A stretch of 64,000 nt of DNA, taken from NCBI GenBank assembly GCA_964524475.1, contig CAZGCO010000002.1, positions 1 through 64,000 on the forward strand. Direction: 5' to 3'. The notes under the pieces were generated by a model, which saw nothing but the letters and a program-made list of their open reading frames with translations, did not search any database and had not been told where the DNA came from. The translations under genes were made by a program, and so were the position numbers. The stretch is from CAZYHU01 sp964524475. Its GTDB lineage: Bacteria; Patescibacteriota; Minisyncoccia; Phycocordibacterales; UBA1006. How positions within the stretch are numbered: the first letter of the stretch is position 1; every line of letters starts with the position of its first letter. Shown piece after piece: positions 63,115 through 64,000 of this stretch.

Positions 63115-64000
63115 ATGTCACACTTCAAATTTGAAATTATTAAAAAATTAGATGGAACACTTGCTCGGGCTGGTGAGATTCATACACCACACGGGGTCGT
63201 ACAGACGCCGTGTTTTGTGACTGTCGGAACAAAGGCCACCGTGAAATCACTGACCCCAGAGATGATTGCTGATCTGGGCGCACAGGTAACATTAGCTAAT
63301 ACGTATCATTTATATCTGGAACCAGGGGATGAGATTATAAAAAATCATGGGGGATTCGCTCAGATGATGAACTGGCGCCGTGACGGACAAATCGGTCCGA
63401 CCATGACTGACAGTGGTGGGTTTCAGGTTTTTTCACTGGGTACTGCATTCGGACAAAAAACAGGTAAACTAGCGACAACAGAACAAATAATCCATGAATC
63501 AGAAAATAGTGAAACAGGGATAAAGAAGAACAAGACATCAGACCTGGTGACTATTGATGAAAATGGTGTAACATTTCGTTCTATTCATGATGGGTCAAAA
63601 CATCGGTTTACGCCAGAACGATCCATGGAAATACAATGGAATCTAGGTGCAGATATGATATTTGCATTCGATGAATGTACTTCACCGCTGGCGCCATATG
63701 AATACCAGGTAGAGGCTATGAACCGAACACATCGGTGGGCAATGCGTTGTTTGGATAGTCATAACATGTTGGATACAGAAAAAAAACAAGCATTATTCGC
63801 AGTGGTACAGGGTGGACGATTTGCAGATTTGCGTAAACAATCAGCAGAAACATTAGCGACTATGAAAAACGAACATGGTGATATGTTTGATGGTTTTGGT
63901 ATTGGTGGATCATTTGAAAAAGAAGACTTGGGAAATGCAGTAAAATGGGTAAATGAAAATCTACCAGAAAATAAACCACGACATTTATTAGGTATTGGTG
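63115..64000 (+). CDS. tgt: tRNA-guanine transglycosylase, 3' end beyond the window
   Basis: 295 codons to the window end, no stop. Queuine tRNA-ribosyltransferase swaps G34 of Asp/Asn/His/Tyr tRNAs for preQ1. GEIHTPHGVVQTPCFVTVGT, LANTYHLYLEPGDEII, the substrate-site TDSGGFQVFSL and FAFDECTSPLAPYEY (nucleophile Asp in DEC) and VVQGGRFADLRKQSAE are clear. Between QVFSLG and VTFRSIHDGSKHRFTPE lies an insertion of about 20 residues over the usual length. The C-terminal zinc site lies outside. Confidence 0.93.
   Translation, partial: MSHFKFEIIKKLDGTLARAGEIHTPHGVVQTPCFVTVGTKATVKSLTPEMIADLGAQVTLANTYHLYLEPGDEIIKNHGGFAQMMNWRRDGQIGPTMTDSGGFQVFSLGTAFGQKTGKLATTEQIIHESENSETGIKKNKTSDLVTIDENGVTFRSIHDGSKHRFTPERSMEIQWNLGADMIFAFDECTSPLAPYEYQVEAMNRTHRWAMRCLDSHNMLDTEKKQALFAVVQGGRFADLRKQSAETLATMKNEHGDMFDGFGIGGSFEKEDLGNAVKWVNENLPENKPRHLLGIG

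Noticed and set aside
1..64000. CRISPR arrays, insertion sequences, integrase or transposase genes
   Set aside because: I looked for regularly spaced repeats and for transposase or tyrosine-recombinase motifs and saw none.

Overview
The window reads as a chromosomal segment of a low-GC, reduced-genome bacterium of the Candidate Phyla Radiation (Patescibacteria), most likely a Parcubacteria-type lineage. That placement is an inference from gene content: small compact genes, an S1 protein with four S1 domains, a lamin-tail surface protein, a TraG/VirD4-like ATPase with a long disordered tail, RecR and DnaX without their zinc modules, a pyrF-pyrE fusion, ProS without its editing insertion, and very little biosynthesis. 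No 16S gene is present to confirm it. TGA works as a stop (ATGA overlaps at rsmH/ftsL and at 51279-51282), so the code 25 seen in Gracilibacteria and Absconditabacteria is not used. A run of ten N at 39258-39267 inside dnaE marks a scaffold join, so this is probably a metagenome assembly.

Layout. 1-4450: tRNA-Met, tRNA-Thr, L10/L12 with a probable L10 leader, ruvX, a tRNA-binding OB protein, an FtsA/PilM-like protein, a possible small RNA, tRNA-Val and tRNA-Arg. 4557-8952: a lineage-specific protein, a pseudouridine synthase broken by an in-frame stop, L31, RF1, tRNA-Ile and a membrane protein. 9007-15095: scpA-scpB-mraY-ftsW, murG-DUF1905-alkyltransferase, plsC. 15247-19229: an AT-rich accessory stretch with small unknown proteins and a type IIG-like restriction-methyltransferase. 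19295-30299: TspO, EVE and PhnA-type small proteins, prs, gltX, a frameshifted recG, a CheY-like regulator with a soluble histidine kinase, a putative glycoside hydrolase, recR and dnaB. 30514-48765: TraG-like ATPase, lamin-tail protein, pth, rpsA, purH, a methyltransferase, dnaE, rnhB, then mraZ-rsmH-ftsL-ftsI, an O-methyltransferase, an exonuclease and msrA. 48799-53396: a membrane protein, a four-gene metabolic cassette (Nudix, 2-hydroxyacid dehydrogenase, YqfO-like, SRPBCC-cupin) and pyrF-pyrE. 53475-55797: a 2.3-kb segment bounded by a tRNA-Glu 3' fragment and an intact tRNA-Glu, which looks like a small integrated element. 56110-64000: ftsE-ftsX-dnaX, tRNA-Gln, a kinase-like unknown, proS, mreB-mreC and a partial tgt.

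The core content is cell-wall growth and division (MraY, MurG, FtsW, FtsI, FtsL, FtsE, FtsX, MraZ, RsmH, MreB, MreC), with the dcw cluster broken into several blocks. DNA replication and repair (DnaB, DnaE, DnaX, RecG, RecR, RNase HII, ScpAB) and translation make up most of the rest.

Three genome-wide habits stand out. First, many genes have a TANNNT -10 box ending 6-9 nt before the ATG, which implies leaderless mRNAs, and I see no Shine-Dalgarno motif at the starts I examined. Second, terminators are very long, perfectly symmetrical palindromes that run into stop codons, a tRNA 3' end or the next promoter. Third, three tRNA genes on the minus strand carry a partial copy of their own 5' quarter a short distance upstream. 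The most promising system-level lead is the tRNA-Glu-bounded element at 53475-55797.
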